This document shows, in pieces, positions 25,326-36,229 of a DNA stretch of 64,000 bases. The DNA is from Culex pipiens pallens. Its lineage: Eukaryota; Arthropoda; Insecta; Diptera; Culicidae. A program made the translations under genes and the position numbers. The number at the start of each line of letters is the position of its first letter. Position 1 is the stretch's first letter. The DNA is taken from assembly GCF_016801865.2 (NCBI RefSeq), contig NC_068939.1, positions 126,326,176 to 126,390,175 on the forward strand, written 5' to 3'. The notes below the pieces were generated by a model that was not told the DNA's origin, made no database searches, and was given only the letters and a program-made list of their open reading frames with translations.

Positions 25326-25522
25326 TCGATTTCTTTTTATGTTTTTTGGGACTCAAAATTTTCCATTTTGCATGGTGAGCCAAAATCTGGTTCGAAATCC
25401 TGGATTTTTGATAAAATAACTTTTTATAAATATCGAAAATGAGCTCAAAAAATATTTTGAAGTAAAAAAAAAGCTAAATTAGATTTGCAATAGATGTTCA
25501 ATTTTTGATTAAGATTTATTAT

Positions 25523-26077
25523 GTGTGTGTGTGTGTGTGCAACCAACCAAACGGGACCACGCGGTCGCTTCTTACAAATTGAGTTGTTTCCATGTATTTT
25601 TTAGATCTACATTCTAAACATGCAAATAACTCGCATAGGCATTTGGAAGGTGTTAGCTCTGCCGAGCTTCGGTGACCCATTTCTACGCTGGCTAGCCGAG
25701 CGCGAGGTCCCTCAGCTTTTATCGACAAGCCCCGCCCTGAAGAACGTTTGCACCAATCGGGTTCAAACGTTATTTAGAACTTCCGAACCCTTGTCAAATG
25801 GACAAGGACCCAGCGCGTATATAGTTTGATAGTAACAGTATTCCTAATTCCAGACGTCGCTCACCAAGCCGCGATGGCCTAGTGGTTAGCATTTTTGCTT
25901 ACCAATCCAAAGGACGGAGGATCGAACCCCGACTCGGGCGACTTTGATTTTTCGTTCATGTTCAGAGTTTCAAGATTAATATTTCCTTTACTTTCTCGTT
26001 GGGAGCAGATGGGAATCGAACCCAGGACCATTCGCTTAGAAAGCGAACACCGTAACCAGTCAGCCACGGCCGCTCCT
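25523..26077 (-). mobile_element. SINE with two oppositely oriented tRNA-like modules, 22-bp target duplication
   Basis: On the minus strand the head begins at 26077 with an A box (plus 26056-26066, read TGGCTGACTGG) and a perfect B box (26012-26022, GGTTCGATTCC). About 85 bases further on lies a second tRNA-like module on the plus strand: A box TGGCCTAGTGG at 25875-25885 and near-B box GGATCGAACCC at 25919-25929. A ~300-base body and a GT/CA tail (25523-25539) follow. The 22 bases at 25501-25522 are repeated exactly at 26078-26099. Structure and long duplication indicate LINE-mediated retroposition. Confidence 0.9.
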
Positions 26078-26466
26078 ATTTTTGATTAAGATTTATTATT
26101 CTCGGAAATTGCAACACTGTAAAAAATTTGTGAAAAAAATATTTTTGCAAAAATAAGCTAAGATAATAAGAGAAAACTTCCTAAAATTTTCTATTTGATA
26201 CTTTGAAAATCAGACAATTAGTTTCTGAGATACAGCCTCATAAAGGACTCGAATCGAATAGTGTCACCAATTAGGTGACTTGTAATTTTAAAATGGCGAT
26301 ATCTAAAAAAAACAATTGGTTCGATTTTTAATGATCAAAATAAATTAAAACTTTTGTAAAAATTTCTGAGCATCAAAATTTGTTTTTCCAAATTTGGTCT
26401 TAAATATGATTTTAGATCAATTATCTATAATTATCTTTTTCTAAGTTTTGCTCGATTTAAAAAAAT

Positions 26467-26721
26467 CTGCATGAGCAATTGTCTACCAAAACCGGAAATG
26501 GATTTATTTATTTTTTAAATTTGGCTCAAACTTTGTGAGGGCCTTCCCTATGACCAAAGAAGCTATTTTGGTTCATTGGTTCACCCATACAAGTCTTCAT
26601 ACAATTTTGGCAGCTGTCCATACAAAAAAGGTACGTAAATATTCGAAAATCTGTTACTGTTTAATGAATTTTCTGATCGAAGCAAAGTTGTAGGTTGGTG
26701 AGGGATATTCAGAAAAAAAGG
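26467..26721 (+). repeat. Dispersed repeat 'B', copy 2 (5' part)
   Basis: It matches 6840-7090 through CTACCAAAACC, GGCCTTCCCTATGACCAAA and GCAAAGTTGTAGGT. It is interrupted by a MITE at 26722 and continues at 27648-27717, where it is cut by the GGGGTCGTGC element. Confidence 0.6.
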
Positions 26722-27647
26722 TAGGGTAGAGTAGTCATCAATGAGACACGGGGAACAATGATAAAATGGCTCTCACAAGTCGTAGTTTCAACCAATCAGG
26801 CTCATATTTGGGGGAAAGGTGTGTCTACTGGATACACGTCTGCCATAATAGTGGCTTTGGTTATGGACGCTCCCTTGACAAGTTATTCATAAATGTTTGA
26901 TTCTGGGGTGTAAAAGTAAATTATGGACAAAAAATATTTTGTCGCTCGTAGGCTGCCATTTACACAAAAACTAATATTTCTTAAAAGTTCTTTCGACGTT
27001 CTATAGGGATTAAGTTGGGCTACAATGTCCTTTCATTAGATTTGGCCAAAATTTAGAATATACTCAGAATCCAGGGCTGTCTCATTGTTCCCCACTCATT
27101 TCAGCCCATGGGTAACAATGAGACACTTTGATTTTTCTTCAATAAACTTTTCAAATCGATGGAAATCTTTCAAAACATGAATTAAAAGTGGTTTTTGGCA
27201 TATTTATAGAGTTTTAACTTCATTTAACCAAAAATACAAAGTTATTTGGTATTAATATATGGATTTTACAAAATTTAAATACTTTTTAGTGTAACTTTTG
27301 TTATTAAAAGTTTCATGTTGGCAAAATTGCTCTAAAATGTTCAAGGCAAGTCACCTGCAATGGAACAATACAAAAACATGATGTTTTGCTAGAAAAATGT
27401 TGATTTTCGTAGAGTGTCTCATTGTTCCCCAGCTGTCTCATTGTTCCTGCCAAGTGCGTCTACAATGAGACAGTTGAATAACTCTGGCTGTAGATGTCGG
27501 ATCGATCTCATATTTTTGTCAATGTTAGAACACATTAAAAGAATGATAATGCAACTAAAAGCTCATTAAAACATGCTGATGAAAAAATTAGAAAAATCGT
27601 TGAAAGTTGAAAACCAAAAGTGTCTCATTGATGACTACCCTACCCTA
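26722..27647. mobile_element. MITE with TAGGGTAG...CTACCCTA termini
   Basis: About 28 bases at each end are inverted copies with a single mismatch; both include GTAGTCATCAATGAGACAC. TA lies at each border. The motif TCTCATTGTTCCCC recurs internally (27083 and 27418). It interrupts repeat B. No transposase frame is present. Confidence 0.8.
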
Positions 27648-28140
27648 CACGGAAAAAATGTTGCCGATTTGTTTTATTAAATTTGTTTAAAAAAAACTCA
27701 ATTTCCCTAAATACGTCATAGGGGTCGTGCATAAACCACGTGGCCTTTTTTTCGAGAATTTCTGACCCCCCCTCCCCCCTCATGGTTTTTCGTGGTTTCA
27801 CGCCAACCCCCCCCCCCCCCCAATATGACCACGTGGCTTTTTCCACCCAGGTGAAAATTAAAAAAAAACAACTTAATATAGATTAGACTCTCAACTAAAC
27901 AAGCAACTTAGTAAAACATATGTATTAAAAATTATGCAGTGCAATCAATTGCATAAACAGCATTCATGATTTAATTGAAAATGCGCTTTTAAATATTTTC
28001 ATAAAATCAAAATTATTGAATAAAACAGTAAAAAGTTTTGTTTCAGGAAAAACATATTTTTATTTATTTTAAGGAAAATATCTTGCTATGAAAGCTCCTA
28101 GTTAATATTTATTTTATTCTTAACATTCATAAAAATTCAA

Positions 28141-29180
28141 ACTAAAGCACCGATAGTATCGATAGAATAGATTTTTCGTTGGAATTTCGTACCAACCCGG
28201 AATTACGTCGTAGGAAAATCCGCCGGCATCCGAACCGGTCCACGATTCACAAATCAACCTGTGTAAAATCGGAAAGGGCATAAAATTTCCGATCTTTTGA
28301 TACCCAAACATCTAGGTTTTCTTTATACAAACAAATAATTTACCCCGTTATTGAGTATGCAGTACCTGTTTGGGAGTGTTGCGCTAGAACTCATAAATTG
28401 AAGCTCCAGCGTGTCCAAAACAAGGTACTCAAAATGGTTTTGAATGTTTCTGGCTGGACAAGATCAAGTGAGGTTCATGAATTAGCAGAAGTAAAAATGT
28501 TGGATCAGAAGATTCAAGAAAAATGTTTGAAATTCAGGGAAAAATGTGCTATATCTGAATACCCCTTGATTCAAGGATTGGTTTAGTTTATGGTAAGATT
28601 AAGTTAGTTTTAGGTTAGGTTATGTTTTCTTAATTTTTTTTTCTTCATTGTACCTAGTGTTACAAAAATGATAAATCATATACTTTTAAAGTTATGAATA
28701 TGAACAGTGTTTAAATCACGAAAAGCAAACTAAAGCTGAAGAGCCACAGCTGACCACTTATTATGTAAACCAAATGTAATTATTATGAGAAAGATTCAAT
28801 AAAGTATATTTAATTAATTAAAAAAAGGTTTTCTTTAAAACCTACGTTTTTAAATACCTGGGCAAAAAGTAAGTTTGATCCACGAGAACAAAAATTACGA
28901 AATTCCATACATTTTTGGCAGGTTGCTCAAACGAAACCATAACAACGTTTTTGCTTAGGTATTTAAAAACGTGGGTTTTATAAAAAACCTGGATGTATGG
29001 GTATCAAAAGATTGGAAATTTTATGCCCTTTCTGATGCCACATAGGTTGACTTGTGAATTGTGGACCAGTTCAGATGCCGGCGGATTTTCCGACAACGTA
29101 ATTCCGGGTTGGTACGAAATTCCAACGAAAATCTATTCTATCGATACAAATACTTCCAAAACGGTGTTATACCCACTCCA
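28141..29180. mobile_element. Foldback segment with ~230-bp arms
   Basis: The left arm (about 28141-28325, continuing 28838-28880 after the LINE fragment) and the right arm (about 28950-29180) are inverted copies; both carry TATCGATAGAATAGATTTTC or its inverse and GCCGGCGGATTTTCC or its inverse. The centre lies near 28880-28950. The open frames 28120-28311 and 28993-29202 are the same arm read twice. Confidence 0.7.
28326..28825 (+). pseudogene. 5'-truncated Jockey-like LINE: C-terminal end of reverse-transcriptase ORF and 3' UTR
   Basis: An open frame from 28326 to 28586 reads through YPVIEYAVPVWECCART and KLQRVQNKVLKM, the pattern found after the reverse-transcriptase core in Jockey-clade LINEs. 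It stops after about 86 residues. A ~240-base 3' UTR with AATAAA near 28798 and an A-rich end follows. AGGTTTTCTTTA is duplicated at 28314-28325 and 28826-28837, so the copy was inserted already truncated into the left arm of the foldback. It lacks the endonuclease and catalytic motifs and cannot be functional. Confidence 0.85.
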
Positions 29181-31100
29181 ATATGTTTATTTGGTATGGT
29201 AATATATTGACATTTAGTTGAATTAAAAGATTGCAAAATTAAGTTTAGATAAGTTTTATATAGAATTTCCAGAGTTAAATAAACTTTTATACTAAGTAGT
29301 TAGTAAACTTTATATTCAATCCAAATTATTTTTTTAATCAGTCGAGGATGCCTATTTGGAGTTGGGAGACTGGATTTATGGTGATTTATCAACAAATAAC
29401 ATTATTTATGATAATTTTTCGAAAGGTGTACAAACTTTTATTGCACCTTTTTTATTTTCGTAGTAGTATTTGTTATATAACTTTTTATAGAAATCATCTT
29501 TTCATGAGCTTTTTATAGCAAAATGTCTGGCATGAGTTTCTGAACAAAACGTAGTACTAGGTTTCTGTCAACATTAAATTGTTTAGATGTTTCATCACAA
29601 TATGTGCATAGTGCCCAAGGGGTTTAACTACTTTTTTTTACATACTGTATATTAACATTGAAAATCGAACCATTAGTTGCTGAGATATCGACATTAGAAA
29701 ATTAGTGGTTGTTTGGGTGAGAATTTAAAAAATATTTTTTTCAACTTTTACTAATTTAAAAAAAATTATAACTGCAATTATTTAAAAAAAAAGTTACCTA
29801 AATATTGCTATAACTTGAAAACGGTGCATTTTATGAAAATTTCAGTAATGTACTTTTTGATTGCAAATTCGATTTTACATCGAAAAATGAAGTTGAAAAA
29901 TTTTTATTGTCAATATTTCGATTTTTTTAAATCAGTAATGATTCAAAAATTTATAACTCAAACAAAGATTTGTTGCCCGTTCTGGAAATTTGTGAAACGT
30001 TTGCAAAATTAAACATATATATATAAAAAAGTGTTTTTTTACCATATATCATTTTTTTCAGTGTTGTCCTTATCCATATCTACAACTTTGCCGAAGACAC
30101 CAAATCGATAAAAAAAATCCTTCAAAAGAAACAGATTTTTTAATTTTCATATTTCTTTAGCTGTCAAATTTGTATGGAAAATTATATGGACAACCTAATG
30201 ATGCAAAATGGCTTCTTTGGGCATACTGAAGGCACCAAAAAAGTTTCAGTAGGATTAAAAAATACAAAAATTAAAATTCAACAAAAAAGACCGATTTCGT
30301 AGAGAATTCTCATCTTTGGCCCCAATTTCTAATCTTTTAATTTATTAAGAAACAAAAACAATGTTTGCTTAAAGCTCGTTTTTTTCAAAAAAACTAAAAT
30401 GTTTACCCATGTTTCTCTTTGACTCAAGAAATGGTCCCTATTAACATTAAAAAAACTCAAAAAAAAAATACCAACAACTTTGTCGAAGGATAGAACTACG
30501 TGTATTTTATGAAATGTTATGTAAGATAACAATCCGAATTGTGTTCCACGGGTTACACAAGGAAGGAAAGGAATACCTTTTAGACAAAAATATTCATCCA
30601 ATTTTTTGTAATGAATCTTAAAGTATGTATCGTTCGTTTTTTCGTGACTGGTTATTTTTTAATGTTAGACGAGATACAAGATATCTTGAGTTTGTTTTAA
30701 GTGTGAAAAGGAAATATTTCGATAAAGATTCTTCGATCACTTATAGGACCAATAATCACCGTAGCTAAGATCTAAGATTTTGAAAATATTTTTTTTCTCA
30801 GAGAATCATTTTTAGACACTACATTTACAATACATATTTAGTCTTTTGCCTTGTTACGAAAATCTTATATAAATTGTCAGCAATATTTATTTTTTAAATT
30901 GTTCGAAAATAGAAACATCGAAGACTACATCAACTTTCAATGCAAATTTGCAAGCACATTTTTAGCAACAAGATACCATCAACATAAAAAGAAATTTTGT
31001 TTGCATTTTGGTTCTAATTTTTTAGGGTATATTAAGTTTGGATACTGTCACTTTATTTTTTAACTGCTTTTAAACTTTTGTAAGAAGGAGTTACATGAGT
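29181..31100. other. AT-rich interior with fragments of repeat B
   Basis: Segments at 30055-30225 (ATCTACAACTTTGCCGAAGA) and 30400-30560 (CCATGTTTCTCTTTGACTCA) resemble the inverted form of repeat B; the rest shows no clear repeats. Open frames here reflect base composition. Confidence 0.4.
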
Positions 31101-31439
31101 ATTAAAAAGTGTTCATTCAATAACAGGCTCAAAGTATTGATATGAATCTGCCGAAATACATAATTGAATATTGAATATTGTGACATTGAAATAAAAGTTA
31201 TAATTATAAACACAATAATTGTATGGTTTTAAAGTGTAACAAAAATGTATGCATATAAGTAAACTTAATGCGCGTATTTTTCTTTGTTTTTTTTTTATAG
31301 AAAATATTTTTTTTAAAGGCCACGTGGTCAGCCGTTGACCCCCCCCCCTCCCCCCATGGCTTTTCATGGTTTTTTTTGGTCGGATTTCTGACCCCCTCCC
31401 CCCCCTAAGGAGGCCACGTGGTTTATGCACGACCCCATA

Positions 31440-31718
31440 CGCAGAATTTTTTACCATACTTCTCTATGGCTCAAAAGTTGCGGGGTTTTGTCCCCTAAAA
31501 CACAACAAAAAATCTCTTAAATAAAAAAAAATCATATTTTGGGAAAGTGAGTTTTTTTGTGTGAAAACATGCTAATTTTTAAAATCGTTTTTTTGCGTAT
31601 GCATATTTTTTGAATAGTCTTCAAGAATACCTTTAACTTTGCCGAAGGCACTAAATTGATCAGAAAATTCATTCAAAAGTTACAGATTTTTGAATATTTA
31701 CGTACCATTTTTGTATGG
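31440..31718 (-). repeat. Dispersed repeat 'B', copy 3 (inverted)
   Basis: The inverse of 6980-7240 and 26580-26700 can be followed from GACTCAAAAGTTGCGG-like sequence at 31470 to TATTTACGTACCATTTTTGT at 31697. Continuation of the family (GCTGCCAAAATTGTATGGAG) reappears at 34339, so 31719-34080 and the sequence after it are insertions in this copy. Confidence 0.6.
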
Positions 31719-33204
31719 TGCGGCTAGCTCTGGTTGTCATGATGACAGCAGAGCAGAGCCATTCGTTTCGCGGTGCCTGTCCGTCGGGACGCATTTATTT
31801 TCGCGTTCCGTTTTCGTCGATCGTCGTCGGTGTGTATTTCGGGTGAGTTCGTGCGTGTGTGTGTGAAGGTGCGGCTAGCTCTGGTTGTCACGATGACAGC
31901 AGAGCTGAGCCAGTTCGTTTCGCGATGCCTGTCCGTCGGGACGCATTTTTTACGCGTTCCGTTTTCGTCGATCGTCGTCGGTGTGTATTTCGGGTGAGTT
32001 CGTGCGTGTGTGTGTGAAGGTGCGGCTAGCTCTGGTTGTCACGATGACAGCAGAGCAGAGCCATTCGTTTCGCGGTGCCTGTCCGTCGGGACGCATTTAT
32101 TTTCGCGTTCCGTTTTCGTCGTTCGTCGTCGGTGTGTATTTCGGGTGAGTTCGTGCGTGTGTGTGTGAAGGTGCGGCTAGCTCTGGTTGTCATGATGACA
32201 GCAGAGCAGAGCCATTCGTTTCGCGGTGCCTGTCCGTCGGGACGCATTTATTTTCGCGTTCCGTTTTCGTCGATCGTCGTCGGTGTGTATTTCGGGTGAG
32301 TTCGTGCGTGTGTGTGTGAAGGTGCGGCTAGCTCTGGTTGTCACGATGACAGCAGAGCTGAGCCAGTTCGTTTCGCGATGCCTGTCCGTCGGGACGCATT
32401 TTTTACGCGTTCCGTTTTCGTCGATCGTCGTCGGTGTGTATTTCGGGTGAGTTCGTGCGTGTGTGTGTGAAGGTGCGGCTAGCTCTGGTTGTCATGATGA
32501 CAGCAGAGCAGAGCCATTCGTTTCGCGGTGCCTGTCCGTCGGGACGCATTTATTTTCGCGTTCCGTTTTCGTCGATCGTCGTCGGTGTGTATTTCGGGTG
32601 AGTTCGTGCGTGTGTGTGTGAAGGTGCGGCTAGCTCTGGTTGTCACGATGACAGCAGAGCTGAGCCAGTTCGTTTCGCGATGCCTGTCCGTCGGGACGCA
32701 TTTTTTACGCGTTCCGTTTTCGTCGATCGTCGTCGGTGTGTATTTCGGGTGAGTTCGTGCGTGTGTGTGTGAAGGTGCGGCTAGCTCTGGTTGTCATGAT
32801 GACAGCAGAGCAGAGCCATTCGTTTCGCGGTGCCTGTCCGTCGGGACGCATTTATTTTCGCGTTCCGTTTTCGTCGATCGTCGTCGGTGTGTATTTCGGG
32901 TGAGTTCGTGCGTGTGTGTGTGAAGGTGCGGCTAGCTCTGGTTGTCACGATGACAGCAGAGCTGAGCCAGTTCGTTGCGCGATGCCTGTCCGTCGGGACG
33001 CATTTTTTACGCGTTCCGTTTTCGTCGATCGTCGTCGGTGTGTATTTCGGGTGAGTTCGTGCGTGTGTGTGTGAAGGTGCGGCTAGCTCTGGTTGTCACG
33101 ATGACAGCAGAGCTGAGCCAGTTCGTTTCGCGGTGCCTGTCCGTCGGGACGCATTTTTTCGCGTTCCGTTTTCGTCCATCGTCGTCGGTGTGTTTTTCTC
33201 GTTA
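31719..33204 (+). repeat. Ten 151-bp tandem repeats, in two alternating variants
   Basis: Each unit starts TGCGGCTAGCTCTGGTTGTC and ends with GTGCGTGTGTGTGTGAAGG. Variant A has GCAGAGCAGAGCCATTCG and CATTTATTTTCGCG; variant B has GCAGAGCTGAGCCAGTTCG and CATTTTTTACGCG. The order is A B A A B A B A B B, so A-B dimers of 302 bases were amplified. The units are CpG-rich, unlike their surroundings. The 74-residue open frames (for example 32226-32450) are this repeat read in one frame and are not genes. Confidence 0.9.
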
Positions 33205-34080
33205 GTCATGTATTTGATACACATCACAGTCGGATTTCTTTGTTCTATGATTTGCAATTGTTTCACGGGAAGATTCTTTTTAAATTGCGTCAGCAAAATA
33301 TAAATTATCATTCAATTCGACCATTAGTTTCCCGCGAATCACGGCGACAAATATTGTTTCAACGCGATTGTTCAAGTCCTTCAGATAACATCATAACTCT
33401 TCAGTCATTAATTGGTCGCTCATCTTATAATAATTTAAAAGTATAAATAGTCTCAGGGCAACTCTACGTAAATATGTTACGCTGAGTTTAATATTTCACC
33501 TTTTAATCACACATAATTTTGATTCTATCTTTCCACAGCCGGCTGTCTAAGATTGAATCATTTATGTTAAACTCAACACCAAATAACCGGGAACGGTCTC
33601 ATCCGCATCATCCGATTGTTTGCCTTGAGAATACATAATACATCACCCTATTCAACAAAATTCATTGATTATTGGGCCACATCATCATCCTCTATGATGA
33701 ATCCTGGCCATTACCCTTCCCCACTAACAAAATCCCAAGTAGAAATAGTTTTCCGGCACACGCGGGGGTGTGGATATCGTATAGAACCCACCCTTGGTAG
33801 CAGCCTGTGCTAACTAACATTCCCGTCCCATTCCCTCGAGATCTACAAACTGACATGGCGGGCGCCGTTGGTGGCCAACGACTGTTTCCTATTCGCACCG
33901 GCTCTAGTTTTGATGATCGTGATGTTTTATCTTTTCAGCGCATTCATGCATGCTGTTGATAAGGGAAACATCATTTGATCGTTGAAGCGTGTGACCAGTT
34001 GTGCTGATGGGATATTACGGTCCTGTTCAGCAACGGAGAAGGACAACCATGGGTGGTCTCTCATGCTCATGCTCATGCTC
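33205..34080 (+). pseudogene. 3' part of the LINE-like element (possible ORF tail and 3' UTR)
   Basis: A short open frame ending near 33446 (contains RPLVSRESRRQILFQRD) may be the end of a degenerate ORF2, but I do not recognise it with confidence. The rest is non-coding and closes with the ATGCTC tail. Confidence 0.35.
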
Positions 34081-34097
34081 GTACCATTTTTGTATGG

Positions 34098-34354
34098 CAC
34101 TGCGCCTCTACCATCAGGACTACTTTTCCGCTGTTGGGTGAGCAAGAAATTCACCAATGTAGAGTTTGACATCTCGAAATTTGTTTTCTAAAAAAGCCCT
34201 CGTGAGCCCTCAAAGCCCTATTTGTGAGTGAATGAGGAAGGCCCTTACACTCACCGAGAGTGTTAAGTAATTTACTCGCAGGTAACTTAGTTTTTCCTCA
34301 TGGTTGAGTAATTTGTGAGCGAGTTTCCGAACTTTGCTGCTGCCAAAATTGTAT
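34098..34354. other. Short unassigned insert
   Basis: It lies between the LINE-like target duplication and the continuation of repeat B at 34339. It contains GAGGAAGGCCCTTACACTCA but no inverted ends I can match. Confidence 0.3.
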
Positions 34355-34375
34355 GGAGACTGACACGGCCGATTC

Positions 34376-34973
34376 TAATCTAATCTAATCGAACACAAGC
34401 GCAGCCAGTCCGAAGAAAGCATCCGGGAAGAACTTATGGTTAGATTACGCCTCAAGTTCTTTCTTGTCATTATTAATGATTGCAGTACTTTCGAGAACCC
34501 CCGAAATGTATTACACTCACTAACGCGGCCCGGCCTACTGCGTTGCATTAACCGCAAGAGACAGATTCTATGAACGGAACCCACATTTCATGGAATCATC
34601 AGGGGAAGAAGAAGAAGTGAGGACATACCGTACCAACCACTTCGAGTTATTTATAGAATATGGTGTGTAGTGTGTGTAGGGGAATCGTTGGGAAAGGGAT
34701 TGTTGTATTATATAGTAAATGACCTTGTGACATTATTTCACCACTACGGATTAATTCACTAAAGGGGTGTCAACCCCTCGGTGGTCGAGTGGCTAGAGTA
34801 TCTGACCACCAATCCAAAGGTGTGAGCTCGAATCCCACCTGATTCCATGCGTTTTCTTGTTCATATTCAAAGTTCAATTATAGTCGAATAATTTCAAGGA
34901 GACCGGTCGGGAATCGAACCCGGAACCTTCCGCTTATGAGGCGGGAGCCGTAGCCATTAAGCCACGGGCCGGA
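34376..34973 (-). mobile_element. SINE with two oppositely oriented tRNA-like modules, 21-bp target duplication
   Basis: The minus-strand head at 34973 has A box TGGCTTAATGG (plus 34954-34964) and perfect B box GGTTCGATTCC (34910-34920). A plus-strand tRNA-like module follows: A box TGGTCGAGTGG at 34782-34792, B-like GCTCGAATCCC at 34826-34836. The body runs to a tail of GATTA repeats (34376-34390). The 21 bases at 34355-34375 recur exactly at 34974-34994. The layout matches the SINE at 25523-26077, including the shared CACCAATCCAAAGG/TACCAATCCAAAGG and GTTCATRTTCARAGTT linker, but the bodies and tails differ. Confidence 0.9.
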
Positions 34974-34994
34974 GGAGACTGACACGGCCGATTC

Positions 34995-36229
34995 AGTAAA
35001 GAATTGCTCAACCGGCGTTTCAGAAATTTTGAACTATCTCAGGGTCCTTTTTGAATGTAATTGAATTTTCTTCTGCTTTATCTTTGGAAACAAAATAAGC
35101 CCTAAGTTAAAAAGTTAAACATCCATTACAAATTCAACTCCCAGTCGCGTTCCCTTCACATCCAACCAGATAGTGTACGACGCTAGGAGCGATTAGTCGC
35201 GCGACCAATCAAAACCGGGTCAAACTAACTCAACTCCGCGGGCAGAACATTTGTCCACCAGATATCACAAGCGCGCAGCGCATGTTTCTTAGCCGTAGCC
35301 AGCAACTCCTAGCAAACATCCCAAAAAAACGTGGCGAGATTTCCCTTTCGCACGCGAAAACGGATTCGAGCCACTGCGGCGCGATCGAACTCCAGCTCGA
35401 ACGCGATCTAAATCGTGAGATAAGCTGTTATTAATAAAACACACTCCATATTTTATGCTAAATTTGCATGTTTACACGAACTTGGTTGTGCGGAAAATTG
35501 TAGTTCATGAAAGGGTGAACGGGCGATCGTCGAACGACGACTTGACTTGGTCAGGCCACCACCAGTTCCATGTTTGGGCTAAGCCAGTCGATACCAAATT
35601 GGATTAACGTGATGGGGCTTCAGCTGGTGCCACTCCATACCGTGTTGATGGAGAGGAAGAAAGTGTCTTGAATCGCTGAAACTTGAGGTTTTTCTGAAGA
35701 ATTTCGAGGGAGAGGTTTATCCTTCCTTTCGAAAAAAAATGTATTCCCCCAAATCAATACCGATATTGATACGCGAGGACCCCTTCAAACCTTGAACACC
35801 GTATACTCCAGTTGCAACAGCAAAATGTCAACCGCAATAAAGTTTCGGGACGTTAAAAATTGCACACCTTCCCTACTCTGCAACCACACTGGAAAAGTTG
35901 CAAAACCAACAAACTTCCATCATCGCCAACGTCGTCACCGCCAAGTTTGTCGCCGCGAGAGAAGTGCATCAGATCAAGCAAAAGGAAAAAAAATAAGGCA
36001 AAACCGCACAGCTCCCCAGATCAGGTCCTGGCTCCAAAAATGGAAGTGGTCCGCCCAATTCAGTCGCAGAACGACGCGAATGCAACGCAATTTCTTTCAG
36101 CGTTTTTACCCGTTCAGCGTGCGAATCCCGAGGGCGAATTGTGGTGTGCGAGCCCTGGTGACGGGTTTGCGCCAGGGGCGGAAGCGGTGATTGAAATGGA
36201 GATTTTTATGAGAAAGATCATTTGCAGCT
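34995..36229. other. Non-repetitive sequence; unrecognised open frames
   Basis: This stretch is GC-balanced. Two overlapping 132-codon frames (35792-36190 and 35860-36258) cover the same bases in different phases; neither has a domain I recognise, both are rich in serine, proline, arginine and glutamine, and the simultaneous openness argues against selection. Could be host regulatory or untranslated sequence. Confidence 0.4.

Larger units (their letters stand above)
27721..31436. mobile_element. 3.7-kb element with 25-bp perfect inverted termini, heavily nested
   Basis: The first 25 bases (beginning GGGGTCGTGCATAAACCACG) are the exact inverse of the last 25. ATA lies directly outside both ends (27718-27720 and 31437-31439). 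C-rich tracts (27766-27821) and their counterparts (31340-31405) form imperfect subterminal inverted repeats. It lies between an upright and an inverted copy of repeat B. Inside are a foldback segment (28141-29180) with a LINE fragment, and AT-rich sequence. No transposase is seen. Confidence 0.75.
31719..34080 (+). mobile_element. Internally deleted LINE-like retroelement with 5' tandem repeats, 17-bp target duplication
   Basis: GTACCATTTTTGTATGG occurs at 31702-31718 and again at 34081-34097. Between them lie about ten 151-bp repeats, a ~230-base segment with an open frame ending near 33446, a ~600-base unique region, and a 3' tail of ATGCTC repeats (34061-34080). A short simple-repeat tail plus a long duplication is the hallmark of target-primed reverse transcription. 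I infer a LINE copy that kept its 5' and 3' ends but lost most coding sequence. The clade is not determined; simple-repeat tails occur in I/LOA-type elements. Confidence 0.7.

Noticed and set aside
28120..29202. Two similar proteins (both containing PGWYEIPTK) as a gene pair
   Set aside because: They are the two inverted arms of one foldback element; the similarity reflects DNA duplication without evidence of coding.
31773..33205. A family of six near-identical 74-residue proteins
   Set aside because: Each is the same 151-bp tandem repeat read in one frame, with no domain, and is part of a retroelement 5' end.
34776..34972. Genuine tRNA genes suggested by A and B boxes
   Set aside because: Acceptor and anticodon stems are imperfect, the boxes belong to retroposed units with target duplications and tails, and the same arrangement occurs in another SINE.
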